42,529 nt of DNA from RGIG3102 sp964369975 (GCA_964369975.1 CAYJFZ010000013.1:1-42529); one strand, 5' to 3'; counted from the stretch's first letter, positions 23,975 to 33,420 are shown. Numbers and translations: made by a program. Notes: a model not told the origin generated them from the letters alone.

Positions 23975-25015
23975 TTATTTTAAAACTTTTTCAAAATCTT
24001 TAATTAAGCTATCTATGTCTTCTTTTTTAGTAGCCCAGCTTGTACAAATTCTCACAGCTGTATAAGTTGAGTCAATTACTTGCCATGTTTCAAAAGTGTA
24101 TTTATTTGCTAAAGCTTTTATAACATCATTTTCTAATATGAAAAACTGCTGATTTGTGTAAGAAGAAAATAATTCCTTTACTCCAAAAGATAGTAAAGCC
24201 TCTTTTAATTTAATAGCTAAATCAACTGCATTTTTTGAAATATCGGTATATAAATTATCCTCAAATAAAGTTTTAAACTGTATTCCTAAAAGTCTGCCTT
24301 TTGCAAAAAGACCGCCATTTTGCTTTATAAAATATCTAAAATCTTTTTTATATTTATCATTCACAATTACAACAGCCTCACCAAACAATGCGCCTACTTT
24401 AGTGCCACCGATGTAAAAAGCATCGCAGTATTTTGCATAGTCAGAAGGTAGGATATCATTTTTAGGCGAAGCTAAGGCATAGCCCATTCTTGCGCCATCA
24501 AGGTATAAAGGTGTGTTATATTCACTACAAACAGCCTTTATATCAATAAGCTCTTGCTTTGTGTATATAGTGCCACTTTCAGTAGGGTTTGATATGTACA
24601 CTAAGCCGGGCTGTACATCGTGCTCTCTTAACTCATCATCAAAATGTGCCTTTAGTACGGCTTTAATGTCTTTTGCAAAAATCTTGCCTTGAGTGTGAGG
24701 GATAGTTAATACTTTATGGCCGGAGGCTTCTATTGTGCCTGTTTCGTGTGTTGCAATATGGCCTGTATCAGCTGAAATTACACCTTGATAAGGCTTTAAA
24801 ATGCTTGATATTACTGTTTTATTTGTCTGTGTGCCACCGACTAATAAATGAACATCAACATCATCATTATTAAGAAATTCTTTTATAAGCTCTTTTGCTT
24901 TTTTAGTATATTCATCAACTGAATAACCTGCAGTTTGCTCTAAGTTTGTCTTTACAAGGTTTTCTATAATTTTAGGATGAGCGCCTTCTAAATAATCGCA
25001 TTGTAATAGTATCAT
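23975..25015 (-). CDS. ltaE: Low-specificity threonine aldolase family (PLP lyase)
   Basis: A 346-residue PLP enzyme of the beta-eliminating lyase/threonine aldolase group, which splits threonine or allo-threonine to glycine and acetaldehyde. Visible motifs are the N-terminal CDYLEGAHPKI, GGTQTN (60-65), THETGTIEASGHK (89-101), DGAR (173-176) and the PLP lysine in GGTKVGALFGE (Lys206). Length fits. AAAGGAG lies before the ATG. It follows the M20 peptidase gene by 12 bases in one transcript, which suggests a small amino-acid catabolic unit: peptide cleavage, then amino acid breakdown. Confidence 0.9.
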   Translation of the reverse strand: MILLQCDYLEGAHPKIIENLVKTNLEQTAGYSVDEYTKKAKELIKEFLNNDDVDVHLLVGGTQTNKTVISSILKPYQGVISADTGHIATHETGTIEASGHKVLTIPHTQGKIFAKDIKAVLKAHFDDELREHDVQPGLVYISNPTESGTIYTKQELIDIKAVCSEYNTPLYLDGARMGYALASPKNDILPSDYAKYCDAFYIGGTKVGALFGEAVVIVNDKYKKDFRYFIKQNGGLFAKGRLLGIQFKTLFEDNLYTDISKNAVDLAIKLKEALLSFGVKELFSSYTNQQFFILENDVIKALANKYTFETWQVIDSTYTAVRICTSWATKKEDIDSLIKDFEKVLK

Positions 25016-25027
25016 AAATAATCTCCT

Positions 25028-26170
25028 TTAAAAATTGATAAAGTAGTCATCTGCAATATAGCCTAATAGTTCCATACCGATTGGAAGTGATGATTTTATT
25101 AAAAATTCCTCTCTTGTATGAGCGCCCTTGCCCTCGCAAAGTCCTAAGCAAACAGCATTAACACCCTCGGATAAAAATGCGTTACAGTCTGTACTTGAAG
25201 CATTAACTACATAAGAAAGTCCTGTGATTTTCTCGCCGATAGTTTTCATTTTATTTGTTAAGTCTTCCTGCTTTTTCATATCAACATTTTCACTGCACTG
25301 TCTTTTTCCTACAACAGTAAAATCAACACTAAAGCCCAAAGCCTTGTATTTATTTATAACATTTTCAAATTTATCTTGCATATAATTTAAGCCGATGACA
25401 TTATCAGAGCGATATTCATAAAGCATTTTTGCTTCTTGTGCTATCGTGTTTACACTTGTGCCACCTTCTATTGTGCCGACATTGTAAGTAGTTTTTCCAG
25501 TGCTTGGTACTTGAATTAAGTATAAATCAGAAATAACTCTTGCTAAAATTTCTATTGCATTATCAGATGGGAAGTTGCCAAAGCTATGGCCACCTTTTGT
25601 TTTAACTGATACTTCGTATCTGTGTGAGCCCACAGCATCATTACATAAATAGCCTAAGGTGCCATCAAAAGAAATGAATTCTTTTATTCTGCCTTTATAT
25701 TTTTGGTAAAGTGCTTTTGAGCCTTTTAGATTGCCAAGACCTTCTTCACAGCTATCAAAGGCTATAACTAAGCCTTTTTTTGTTTTTAAATTATTTTCTT
25801 TAACATACTTTAATAGCATCAATAAAGCTGATACATTTGCAGTATCATCGCAGATACCCGGCGCATAGATTTTCTCATCGTCCTCTGTCAGTGGTAAAAA
25901 GTCTGTATCAGGGAATACCACATCAGTATGCGCTGCAAAAATTGTTATTTCGTTGCAGTTTTCACAGTTTAATTCAACTATAACATTCTTTGCTTCGTCC
26001 ACTATACACTCAATACCTAAGTTTGAAAGAAAGTTTTTGATATACTCTACTCTCTTGTCCTCAAAATGTGAGGGAGCTGGAATTTGAGCGAGCTCTTTTA
26101 ATATTTGTAACTGATAATCTCCTATAAGATTTTTAAAATTCTTATAATTTTCGCTTATTTTCATAGTCAT
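25028..26170 (-). CDS. M20-family metallopeptidase
   Basis: A 380-residue zinc peptidase of the M20 (PepT/ArgE-like) clan. AAHTDVVFP (near 79-87) gives the first metal His and nearby Asp, GICDDTAN (105-112) the bridging Asp, and FDSCEEG (138-144) the catalytic Glu pair; a KGGHSFGNFPSDNAIEIL stretch (about 192-209) marks the lid/dimer domain. It probably acts as an aminoacyl di- or tripeptidase in the cytoplasm. I use the ATG at 26170 because AAAGGGG lies seven bases before it; a GTG two codons upstream lies too close to the ribosome site. It is first in a pair with the threonine aldolase gene. Confidence 0.87.
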   Translation of the reverse strand: MTMKISENYKNFKNLIGDYQLQILKELAQIPAPSHFEDKRVEYIKNFLSNLGIECIVDEAKNVIVELNCENCNEITIFAAHTDVVFPDTDFLPLTEDDEKIYAPGICDDTANVSALLMLLKYVKENNLKTKKGLVIAFDSCEEGLGNLKGSKALYQKYKGRIKEFISFDGTLGYLCNDAVGSHRYEVSVKTKGGHSFGNFPSDNAIEILARVISDLYLIQVPSTGKTTYNVGTIEGGTSVNTIAQEAKMLYEYRSDNVIGLNYMQDKFENVINKYKALGFSVDFTVVGKRQCSENVDMKKQEDLTNKMKTIGEKITGLSYVVNASSTDCNAFLSEGVNAVCLGLCEGKGAHTREEFLIKSSLPIGMELLGYIADDYFINF

Positions 26171-26292
26171 AATCACACCCCTTTAATAATATGTATTTTA
26201 TCACAAAAATATAAAATAGTATAGATATTTTTACTTTTTTATGATATTATTTTCTTATAATTAAAAAATGAATTCAAAATCGGGAGAGTTTT

Positions 26293-26820
26293 ATGAAATT
26301 AGCCTTAAAAGAATTAGATTTATCTATGGAAAATGAATATATAAAATATCACGCCTCTTGGCAAAATGAAGAGTTTATACCTATGTCAGCGAATATGCAA
26401 AGTAGGGATTTTAAAGACTATGTTGTGCATTTAAAAAGTATGCAGACAGACCCACCAAGACTTTTAGTGCCTTCTACTACTTTATTTTTAATAAATGAAG
26501 AAGACAAGGAAATATTAGGTGCTATTGATATTAGGCATTTTTTAAACGATGGCTTATTAAAGAATGGTGGACACATCGGCTATGGGATAAAAAAAGAGCA
26601 TAGGGGTAAAAAATTAGCTGAAAAAATGGTGAAACTTTCAAAGCCGATTTTAGAAGAATTGAAATTAGAAGAGGTTTTAATTTGCTGTGATAAGGAAAAT
26701 AAAGCAAGTGATAAAACCTTAATTAATTTAAATGCCGAATTAGAAAACGAAGTGCTTGATACAAAAAACTCAAAACAGAGAATTGTAAAAAGATACTGGC
26801 TTAGAGTTTCTACACTTTAA
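26293..26820 (+). CDS. GNAT-family N-acetyltransferase
   Basis: A 175-residue GNAT protein. The acetyl-CoA loop is in YGIKKEHRGKKLAEKMV (about 97-113), matching Q/RxxGxG/A, after a beta strand GGHIGYGI. The substrate is unknown; the fold is shared by antibiotic, amino acid and protein acetyltransferases. GGGAGAG lies before the ATG. It precedes the APC permease gene by 11 bases, so they form a two-gene unit, which suggests an amino acid or amine as substrate. It is not a good candidate for the missing LegH step: it is in another operon 10 kb away. Confidence 0.87.
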   Translation: MKLALKELDLSMENEYIKYHASWQNEEFIPMSANMQSRDFKDYVVHLKSMQTDPPRLLVPSTTLFLINEEDKEILGAIDIRHFLNDGLLKNGGHIGYGIKKEHRGKKLAEKMVKLSKPILEELKLEEVLICCDKENKASDKTLINLNAELENEVLDTKNSKQRIVKRYWLRVSTL

Positions 26821-26831
26821 AAGGAGAAAAA

Positions 26832-28190
26832 ATGGATTTCATTTTAGAGAAAAAATACAGCCTTTTTTCAGCCATAGCTATGATTTTAGGTATGGTTATC
26901 GGCAGTGGTATATTTTTTAAATCAGAAAAAATAATATTAGTTACAAATGGGGATTTACATATTGCTATAGCAGCCTTATTAATAGGTGGTATTATAATGA
27001 TACTTTGCAATGTAACCTTTGCCGTTTTAGCAAAAAGATTAGATGGGGCAAATGGCATAATATCCTATGTTCACACTTCAAGTGGTGATTTATCAGCTTA
27101 CTTAGTATCATGGTTTATGTCAAGTATTTACTACCCTGCAATAGCAGCTGTTTTAGCTTGGGCGAGTGCAAGATATACATTGATTTTATATGGGTTTTCA
27201 AATCCTGAATCATCGAATATGACATTTATTTTAGCAGGGATATACTTAAGTTTAGTTACGGTATTAAACCTTTATGCACCTATTGCCTCAAGCAAGTTTC
27301 AAGTATCAACATCAGCTATAAAACTAATACCCTTACTTTTTGTAGCCTTTGTGGGTATCTTAGGTGGGGCAATTAATGGGCAATTGGTGCAAAACATTTC
27401 TTTAACGACGAGTAATAATGACTCATCTTTTACATTTTTTACTTCCTTAGTAGCAGTAGCCTTTGCTTATGAGGGCTGGATATTAGCTACAAATATAAAT
27501 TTAGAATTAAAAAATTCAAAATCGAATCTGCCGAGGGCTTTAATATATGGTAGCTTAATAGTAGTGGCAGTTTATATACTATACTTTTTAGGGATTTCAG
27601 GAGTGCTGTCAAGAGAGCAACTAATAAAGGCAGATGGCGATGCCTTAATAAGGGTGTTCGCTTTGATTTTAGGTGAATTTGGTGCAAGTGCTATGATTAT
27701 TTTTGTAATCATTTCTTGCCTTGGCACTTTAAATGGGCTTTGCCTTGCAGGAGTAAGAGGGATGTTTTTCATTGCAAGTAAAAATACAGGCCCTATGCCA
27801 AATTTTTTTACAAAGCTTGGTAAAACATCAAATATGCCAAACAACTCAGCTTTTTTCTGTTTAGGAATGACTTTTATTTATCTTTTTATTTGGTATGGCA
27901 ATTACAAAGGTTTTTGGGGGATGTTTTTGGATATTTCAGAGCTTGTAGTAGTTAGTATGTATACAGTTTACATACCGATTTTTATATGGGTAATGAAAAA
28001 GCATAAACAAAATCGTCTATATAGAAACGCCCTTCCTTTCTTAGCTACTCTAAGCTGTGTAGTTTTAATAATTGCAGCCTTTATAAGTCATGGTTTTTCA
28101 GTTGTAGTTTACTGTGTACTTGTAAGTTTAATTATGTTAATAGGCTACTTTTTTAAAGGCGATGTGAAAATAGAAAAAATAACAAATTAA
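26832..28190 (+). CDS. APC-family amino acid permease
   Basis: A 452-residue membrane protein with 12 predicted segments. The first reads AIAMILGMVIGSGIFF (about 14-29), the substrate-site GSG motif of the APC superfamily; AFAYEGWILATNINLELKN (about 213-231) matches the segment-6 signature of the LAT/SteT subgroup. It likely exchanges or imports neutral amino acids. AAAGGAG precedes the ATG, inside the 11-base gap after the GNAT gene. A strong terminator follows. Confidence 0.9.
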   Translation: MDFILEKKYSLFSAIAMILGMVIGSGIFFKSEKIILVTNGDLHIAIAALLIGGIIMILCNVTFAVLAKRLDGANGIISYVHTSSGDLSAYLVSWFMSSIYYPAIAAVLAWASARYTLILYGFSNPESSNMTFILAGIYLSLVTVLNLYAPIASSKFQVSTSAIKLIPLLFVAFVGILGGAINGQLVQNISLTTSNNDSSFTFFTSLVAVAFAYEGWILATNINLELKNSKSNLPRALIYGSLIVVAVYILYFLGISGVLSREQLIKADGDALIRVFALILGEFGASAMIIFVIISCLGTLNGLCLAGVRGMFFIASKNTGPMPNFFTKLGKTSNMPNNSAFFCLGMTFIYLFIWYGNYKGFWGMFLDISELVVVSMYTVYIPIFIWVMKKHKQNRLYRNALPFLATLSCVVLIIAAFISHGFSVVVYCVLVSLIMLIGYFFKGDVKIEKITN

Positions 28191-28195
28191 TAAAT

Positions 28196-28230
28196 AAAAA
28201 CTGATTTTATAAACAAAAATCAGTTTTTTT
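28196..28230 (+). terminator. Terminator after the permease gene
   Basis: AAAAACTGATTTT (28196-28208) pairs with AAAATCAGTTTTT (28216-28228) around a seven-base loop and runs into Ts. The next 200 bp up to the GH2 gene hold no ORF; AAGTGTAC occurs there twice (28301-28308 and 28404-28411). Confidence 0.88.
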
Positions 28231-28440
28231 GTTTTATAGAAGCTTTTATAATTTAATTAAAAATCTATTATTTAAAAACAATTGTCCATATAAAAATAAA
28301 AAGTGTACAAGAGTAAAGATTTGTTTTTGTATTAAAGGGATAAATTTTATTATTTTATGAAAATCTCTTTTATTGTATAAAAAAATAGTGTAAAATATAG
28401 GATAAGTGTACTATATGAAGATTAATTAAGGAGACAATTT

Positions 28441-30804
28441 ATGAATAGAATTTACTTAAATGAAGACTGGCTTTACTGCGAGGATATAAACAATGAAAAA
28501 GGCGAAATGGTAAGAATTCCACACACAACTAAAGAAGTGCCCTTTAACTATTTTAGCCCGAATTTATATGAAAAGCTTTGTTCTTATACAAAAACTATAC
28601 ATATAGAAAAATCTTGGCAAGATAAAGCTTTGATTTTAACATTTGAAGCTGTTGGGCATAAGGCTCATTTATACATAAATAAAAAAGAAGTTTTAGTGCA
28701 TAATTCAGGCTATACAGCCTTTAGTTGCGATATATCAGAGTTTGTAGACTTTGGTAAAGAAAATGAAATTTATCTAAAAGTAGACAGCCATGAAAACTTA
28801 AATATACCACCCTTTGGCCACTTAATTGATTATATGACCTATGGCGGTATTTATAGAGATGTTTACTTAGAAGTAAAAAATAAAACATTTATTGAAGATG
28901 TATTTATCTTTACCGAAAATGTATTAAAAGAAGAAAAAACATTAAATATCAAAACTTCTCTAAGCAAAGAAGATGAGGGTATTTCTTTAGAATACTTCTT
29001 ATTTAAAAAAGGCGAAAGCGATAAAAAAAGCATTTTAAACACAGAAGTTAATAATAAAGAAATAAATAGTAGTATACAAATAAGCGATGCCTTACTTTGG
29101 GATACAGAAAATCCTAATGTTTATTCTTTGCAAACAAAGCTTATTAAAAATGGCGAGGTAATAGATACAAAAATAGAAAACTTCGGCTTTAGAAAAACAG
29201 AATTTAAAACAGATGGGTTTTATTTAAACGATAAAAAAGTAAAGCTAAGAGGAGTTAACAGACATCAAGCCTATGCCTATGTTGGCTATGCTATGCCAAA
29301 ATCAGCACAGGTGTTTGATGCGAAAATTTTAAAAGAAGAGCTGGGCGTTAATGCTGTTCGTACTTCTCATTATGCGCAGTCGCATTATTTTATTGATGCC
29401 TGTGATGATATGGGTATATTAGTGTTTACTGAAATTCCAGGCTGGCAGTATTTAGGCGATAGTCAGTGGAAGGAACAGGTGCTTGTAAATGTTAAAGAAA
29501 TGGTAATGCAATACAGAAACCATCCTTCAATATTTATCTGGGGGACAAGGGTTAATGAGTCCCCTGATGATTTACAGCTATACACAAAGGCAAATGCAAT
29601 AGCTAAAGAATTAGACCCTTTTAGGAATACAGGTGGCGTAAGAAACATAATCAAAGGCGACTTTTCTCAAGATGTATATACTTATAATGACTTTAGTCAT
29701 GTAGGAAAAAACAGGGGAGTATTTTATAAAAAAGAAGTTACTCCTGATACAAATAGAGCTTATCTAATCACTGAGTACAACGGGCATATGTTCCCAACAA
29801 AATCCTATGATAATGAAGAACATCGCACTGAGCACGCTTTAAGACATGCAAGGGTTATAGATGGCTATTATCAGCACGATGATATTTCAGGTGGCTTTGC
29901 TTGGTGTATGTATGATTATAACACTCATAAAGAATTTGGCTCTGGGGATAATATTTGTCATCACGGTGTTATGGATATGTTTAGAAATAAAAAACTTGCA
30001 AGCGAAGTGTATGCGAGCCAAAATAAAAACTTAGATGTATTACAAATTTCTTCAAATATGAATATAGGCGAGCATCCAGGTGGATACTTAGGAGATATTT
30101 ATTTATTTACCAATGCAGACTATGTAAAGTTTTATAAAAACGATGAACTGATAAAAACTTTTAAAAACACAGACACTGATTTTAAAAACATGCCTTTTGG
30201 CCCTATATTAATTGATGATTTAGTAGGCGATGCGCTGATTAAAAAAGAAGGCTTTTCTAAGGAAAAATCAGCAGAAGTAAAAAAAGCCTTACACGAAATT
30301 TCAAAATACGGCTATGAAGATATGAGTGATGAAATGATGGATTTACTAAACGGAATTTGCCGAAAATACAGTATGCAAATAAGCGAATTAGTGGGCCTTT
30401 ATATCTCTCACATAGGTAACTGGGGCGGAGAACTTGGCACTTATCGTTTTGATGCGTATAAAGATGAAAAATTAGTAAAAACCCTAACTAAAGAGCCTAT
30501 TTTAAAATTTAATTTAGTAGCAGATAGCGATAAAACTCTTTTAGTTGAAGAAAACAGCTATGATGTGGCAAGTGTAAGAATAAAAATGTGCGACCAAAAT
30601 GGCAATGTTTTAGAGTACTATAATGAACCTGTGATGCTTTCTATAGAAGGAGATGCGCAAATTATAGGTCCTAAAGTTATCAGCTTAAAAGGCGGTATGG
30701 GTGGCACATATATAAAAACAATTAAGAAAAGTGGCAAGGCAACTCTTACAGTGAAAACGAATTATGACCAAGAGGCTACAATAAACTTTGAAATTAAAAT
30801 ATAA
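28441..30804 (+). CDS. Glycoside hydrolase family 2 enzyme (beta-galactosidase type)
   Basis: A 787-residue cytoplasmic glycosidase with no signal peptide. Order of domains: jelly-roll sugar-binding domain (about 1-160, with YGGIYRDVYLEV), immunoglobulin-like domain (about 160-260), TIM barrel (about 260-530) and C-terminal beta domains with a helical insertion (about 600-640). Catalytic residues are visible: LRGVNRHQ (about 274-281), acid/base Glu373 in WGTRVNES, and nucleophile Glu445 in LITEYNGH. The exact sugar (galactoside, glucuronide, mannoside) is not readable. AAGGAG precedes the ATG. It is a single-gene unit between two terminators, without a local transporter, so the substrate must come in by another system. 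Confidence 0.9.
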   Translation: MNRIYLNEDWLYCEDINNEKGEMVRIPHTTKEVPFNYFSPNLYEKLCSYTKTIHIEKSWQDKALILTFEAVGHKAHLYINKKEVLVHNSGYTAFSCDISEFVDFGKENEIYLKVDSHENLNIPPFGHLIDYMTYGGIYRDVYLEVKNKTFIEDVFIFTENVLKEEKTLNIKTSLSKEDEGISLEYFLFKKGESDKKSILNTEVNNKEINSSIQISDALLWDTENPNVYSLQTKLIKNGEVIDTKIENFGFRKTEFKTDGFYLNDKKVKLRGVNRHQAYAYVGYAMPKSAQVFDAKILKEELGVNAVRTSHYAQSHYFIDACDDMGILVFTEIPGWQYLGDSQWKEQVLVNVKEMVMQYRNHPSIFIWGTRVNESPDDLQLYTKANAIAKELDPFRNTGGVRNIIKGDFSQDVYTYNDFSHVGKNRGVFYKKEVTPDTNRAYLITEYNGHMFPTKSYDNEEHRTEHALRHARVIDGYYQHDDISGGFAWCMYDYNTHKEFGSGDNICHHGVMDMFRNKKLASEVYASQNKNLDVLQISSNMNIGEHPGGYLGDIYLFTNADYVKFYKNDELIKTFKNTDTDFKNMPFGPILIDDLVGDALIKKEGFSKEKSAEVKKALHEISKYGYEDMSDEMMDLLNGICRKYSMQISELVGLYISHIGNWGGELGTYRFDAYKDEKLVKTLTKEPILKFNLVADSDKTLLVEENSYDVASVRIKMCDQNGNVLEYYNEPVMLSIEGDAQIIGPKVISLKGGMGGTYIKTIKKSGKATLTVKTNYDQEATINFEIKI

Positions 30805-30811
30805 GATAATA

Positions 30812-30851
30812 AAAACTCCCACTGATTTTTCATCAGTGGGAGTTTTGTTTT
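30812..30851 (+). terminator. Terminator after the GH2 gene
   Basis: AAAACTCCCACTGAT (30812-30826) and ATCAGTGGGAGTTTT (30832-30846) form a perfect 15-bp stem with a five-base loop, followed by Ts. Convergent with the DUF2200 gene. Confidence 0.95.
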
Positions 30852-30877
30852 AATAATTATTTTTAATTAAGTAAAAT

Positions 30878-31228
30878 TTATTTTCTTAGGATTTTTTCCA
30901 TAGCCTTTCCTTTTGCTAATTCATCAACTAACTTATCAAGATACCTTACTTCTTTTACTATTTCATCATCTACTTCACTTATTTTAACACCACAAATTGA
31001 GCCTGTTATTAAATGGCGGTTTGGATTCATATTAGGAGCATTTCTAAAAAAAGTTTCCATGTCAATATCAGAATTTATTTTTTCTTGTAATTGCTTATCC
31101 GTATAGCCAGTAAGCCAGCAGATGATTTCATCTACTTCTTTTTGCTGCCTATTTTTTCTTTGAGCCTTTGCTACATATAAGGGATAAGTGTTGCAGAATT
31201 TCATCTTATATACTTTATTTTCTGCCAT
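30878..31228 (-). CDS. DUF2200 family protein
   Basis: A 116-residue soluble protein. KVYKMKFCNTYPLYVAKAQRKNRQQKEVDEIICWLTGY (starting at residue 5) and FFRNAPNMNPNRHLITGSICGVKIS match DUF2200, a small family of unknown function, and the length is typical. GAAAGGAAG precedes the ATG. It lies 75 bases from tag on the same strand. Nothing in the sequence shows a catalytic site. Confidence 0.88.
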   Translation of the reverse strand: MAENKVYKMKFCNTYPLYVAKAQRKNRQQKEVDEIICWLTGYTDKQLQEKINSDIDMETFFRNAPNMNPNRHLITGSICGVKISEVDDEIVKEVRYLDKLVDELAKGKAMEKILRK

Positions 31229-31303
31229 AGTAAGCTTCCTTTCAAATTGAGAATTCTCTTAGCCTTATTATATAAAAAATAAGTGGTTTGCCAATAAAAT
31301 AAG

Positions 31304-31882
31304 CTATTTGTTTTTCAATAATTCTTGATATTTAAAGCAGTCGGTACTATGATCAAAAACCATACCACTCGCTTGCATAAAAGAATAAATCGTAGTAGAG
31401 CCTACAAACTTAAAGCCTAATTTTTTTAAATCGTTACTTATTTTATCGGATAAATCAGTTTTACTTGGGCAAAGCTTTTCGCTATTCCAATGCCCTACTA
31501 CCGGTGTATTATCTACATACTTCCAAATAAATGAAGAAAAACTTCCATGCTCTTTTTGAATTTCTAAAATTCTTTTAGCGTTGTTTATAGTAGCTTCTAT
31601 TTTTCCTCTATGCCTTATTATTCCCTCATTTTGCAGTAGAGTTTTGACATCTTCATTTGTGTATAAGGCTACTTTTTCTATATCAAAATTACTAAAAGCC
31701 TTAATAAAATTTTCTCTTTTTCTTAAAATAGTTATCCAAGAAAGTCCTGATTGAAACGACTCTAAGGTAAGGCTTTTAAACAATTCTTCATCTAAAAAAA
31801 TAGGCTGTGCCCACTCATTATCATGATAGCGTATGTAAAGCTCTTCATCGCTCACCCATGAGCAGCGGTTTTTATTATCCAT
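31304..31882 (-). CDS. tag: DNA-3-methyladenine glycosylase I
   Basis: A 192-residue base-excision-repair enzyme that removes 3-methyladenine. Cys7 in RCSWV, His20 in YHDNEW, and the C-terminal HSTDC (about 178-182) supply the zinc snap of the Tag family. LTLESFQSGLSWITILRKRENF (about 34-55) and GSTTIYSFMQASGMVFDHS are the other family blocks. Length matches. AAAGGAG precedes the ATG, but a strong hairpin ends only 15 bases before the start codon, leaving no space for a normal promoter between them; expression may depend on read-through from the small membrane-protein gene. Confidence 0.94.
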   Translation of the reverse strand: MDNKNRCSWVSDEELYIRYHDNEWAQPIFLDEELFKSLTLESFQSGLSWITILRKRENFIKAFSNFDIEKVALYTNEDVKTLLQNEGIIRHRGKIEATINNAKRILEIQKEHGSFSSFIWKYVDNTPVVGHWNSEKLCPSKTDLSDKISNDLKKLGFKFVGSTTIYSFMQASGMVFDHSTDCFKYQELLKNK

Positions 31883-31897
31883 AGTTTCTCCTTTTAT

Positions 31898-31933
31898 AAA
31901 ATAACATCGCTTTAATTAAAGCGATGTTATTTT
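31898..31933 (-). terminator. Hairpin terminator/attenuator in front of tag
   Basis: AAAATAACATCGCTTT (31898-31913) and AAAGCGATGTTATTTT (31918-31933) form a perfect 16-bp stem with loop AATT. In the minus direction it follows the 78-residue gene by six bases and is followed by TATAAAAGGAG, the tag ribosome site. Confidence 0.88.
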
Positions 31934-31938
31934 TAAAA

Positions 31939-32175
31939 TTATGTTAAGATTTCAATGTAGCCCATATTTAAAGCTGTGATAGTTATTAAAAATAAAAGAG
32001 CTAATTTATAGTCTTTTTCTTTTAGAGCAATACCAATATTTACAATTCCTGTAGCTATATTAGCAACCATTACCATTAAAAAAGTAAACAGTCCTTGTAA
32101 AAACATAAATTCTAAAATAGTCAATACACTTGCTATTATAAATAAAACAAAAGCTAAGTTTTTTAATTTTTCCAT
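31939..32175 (-). CDS. Small membrane protein, 78 residues
   Basis: A hydrophobic protein with three likely membrane segments (about residues 7-24, 28-50 and 57-75) and a short charged loop KEKDYK. I do not recognise the family. AAAGGA precedes the ATG. It is followed at once by the hairpin in front of tag and preceded by the iadA gene 90 bases upstream. The steady codon pattern and good ribosome site support it as a real gene. Confidence 0.65.
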   Translation of the reverse strand: MEKLKNLAFVLFIIASVLTILEFMFLQGLFTFLMVMVANIATGIVNIGIALKEKDYKLALLFLITITALNMGYIEILT

Positions 32176-32265
32176 ATTAAAATCCTTTCAATAAAAGCGG
32201 TTTTGAGAAAATAAATATTCTTTTATATTTTTAACAGCTTTGTAAGGGGATATACAAAATATTAT

Positions 32266-33420
32266 TTATTTTACTACGCCTTTTTCTTTTTCCCAAACTA
32301 TTTTACCATTTAGGATAGTTTTGTAAAGAGTTAAGTCATCATCTAAAACAGCTATATTACCTACTCCATTTTCAACAATTGTTCCAGCTGTAGTTTTTAA
32401 GCCGTAAGATTTTGCTGGGTTAGTTGTGATTGTTTTTAGCATTTCTTCAAAAGGAATTACCCCGTTTTCGCTTGCTGTTTTTAAGTCTTGTAATAATACT
32501 TTTGATGAGCCTTTACCCATTCCAATTAAATTGCCTAAATTATCCCAAATTGGAGCAGAGCCATTACCATCGCTCGTTAAAGTAATCCTATCTAAATTGC
32601 CGTATTTTTTATAAATCATCTCAAGACCGTCAACACAGCCTATTGAATGCTGGCTTGCATCGCTTTTGCCACCTGCTGTTATATCTAAAGTGCCGCCGTA
32701 CTCATAGAATTTTAAACAGCTATCAAAAACATAGTCTTTTCTTGTAACATGTGTTGGGATGATAATTGGGCGGAAAGTGATGTCTTCATTACATAAATTA
32801 ATAAAGAAATCAGAAGGGTTTTCTAAGTTGCCTAAATGAACATTTAAAACACCCTTTTTGCCTGCAAGTCTTGCGCCGTTTCTTACATCGGCACATAAAC
32901 GAGCAAATTCATCATATCTCATTAAGCTACCACGGTGGTCGCAGTGAGCGATTTCGCCCATACCTAAGCAGTATTCATGGAACATAATATCTTCAACAAC
33001 ACTGCCTGTTAAAGTAGTTACTGGTAAAGTGTAGCTACCTGTTAAAAAATAAGCCTCAAAGCCTTCTTCTCTTAAAGCTAAAGTTTTTACTAATACATCT
33101 TCAACTCTTCTTGCATAGCCGTCAGTGCCAAGTACGCCAACTAAACAAGTAACTCCAGCTTCACTAATTTCTTCAAAAGTGATTTCGCTTGTCCTTGTAG
33201 TATAGCCGCCTTCACCGCCGCCACCTGTTATATGAACATGGGTGTCAACTAAGCCTGGGATTAAAATTTTGCCTTGTAAATCTTGAGTACTGCCCTCAAA
33301 ACCTTCTGGGATAGATAAGCCATCGCCTATTTTAAAAACCTTATCATTCCATAATAAAACATCTTTTTTGCCTAAATTTTCAGGTGCGAATACAGTTGCG
33401 TTTTTTAATAGTGTAAACAT
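32266..33420 (-). CDS. iadA: Isoaspartyl dipeptidase (beta-aspartyl peptidase), Glu-variant metal bridge
   Basis: A 384-residue amidohydrolase-superfamily enzyme that hydrolyses beta-aspartyl dipeptides left from isoaspartate-damaged protein. Metal ligands line up with E. coli IadA: His61 and His63 in DTHVH, His195 in NVHLG, His224 in PTHVTRK and Asp284 in SDGNGS; GGGGEGGYTTRT (66-77) is the substrate loop. The carbamylated Lys162 of the E. coli enzyme aligns by eye with Glu156 in GEIAHCDHR, so the two metals are probably bridged by Glu instead. The ATG directly follows the dinB stop codon with AAGGAG inside the dinB end, so it is coupled to dinB. Confidence 0.92.
   Translation of the reverse strand: MFTLLKNATVFAPENLGKKDVLLWNDKVFKIGDGLSIPEGFEGSTQDLQGKILIPGLVDTHVHITGGGGEGGYTTRTSEITFEEISEAGVTCLVGVLGTDGYARRVEDVLVKTLALREEGFEAYFLTGSYTLPVTTLTGSVVEDIMFHEYCLGMGEIAHCDHRGSLMRYDEFARLCADVRNGARLAGKKGVLNVHLGNLENPSDFFINLCNEDITFRPIIIPTHVTRKDYVFDSCLKFYEYGGTLDITAGGKSDASQHSIGCVDGLEMIYKKYGNLDRITLTSDGNGSAPIWDNLGNLIGMGKGSSKVLLQDLKTASENGVIPFEEMLKTITTNPAKSYGLKTTAGTIVENGVGNIAVLDDDLTLYKTILNGKIVWEKEKGVVK

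Noticed and set aside
26293..26820. GNAT gene as the missing LegH
   Set aside because: It is 10 kb away, in a separate unit with an amino acid permease, and shows only the generic GNAT motif.
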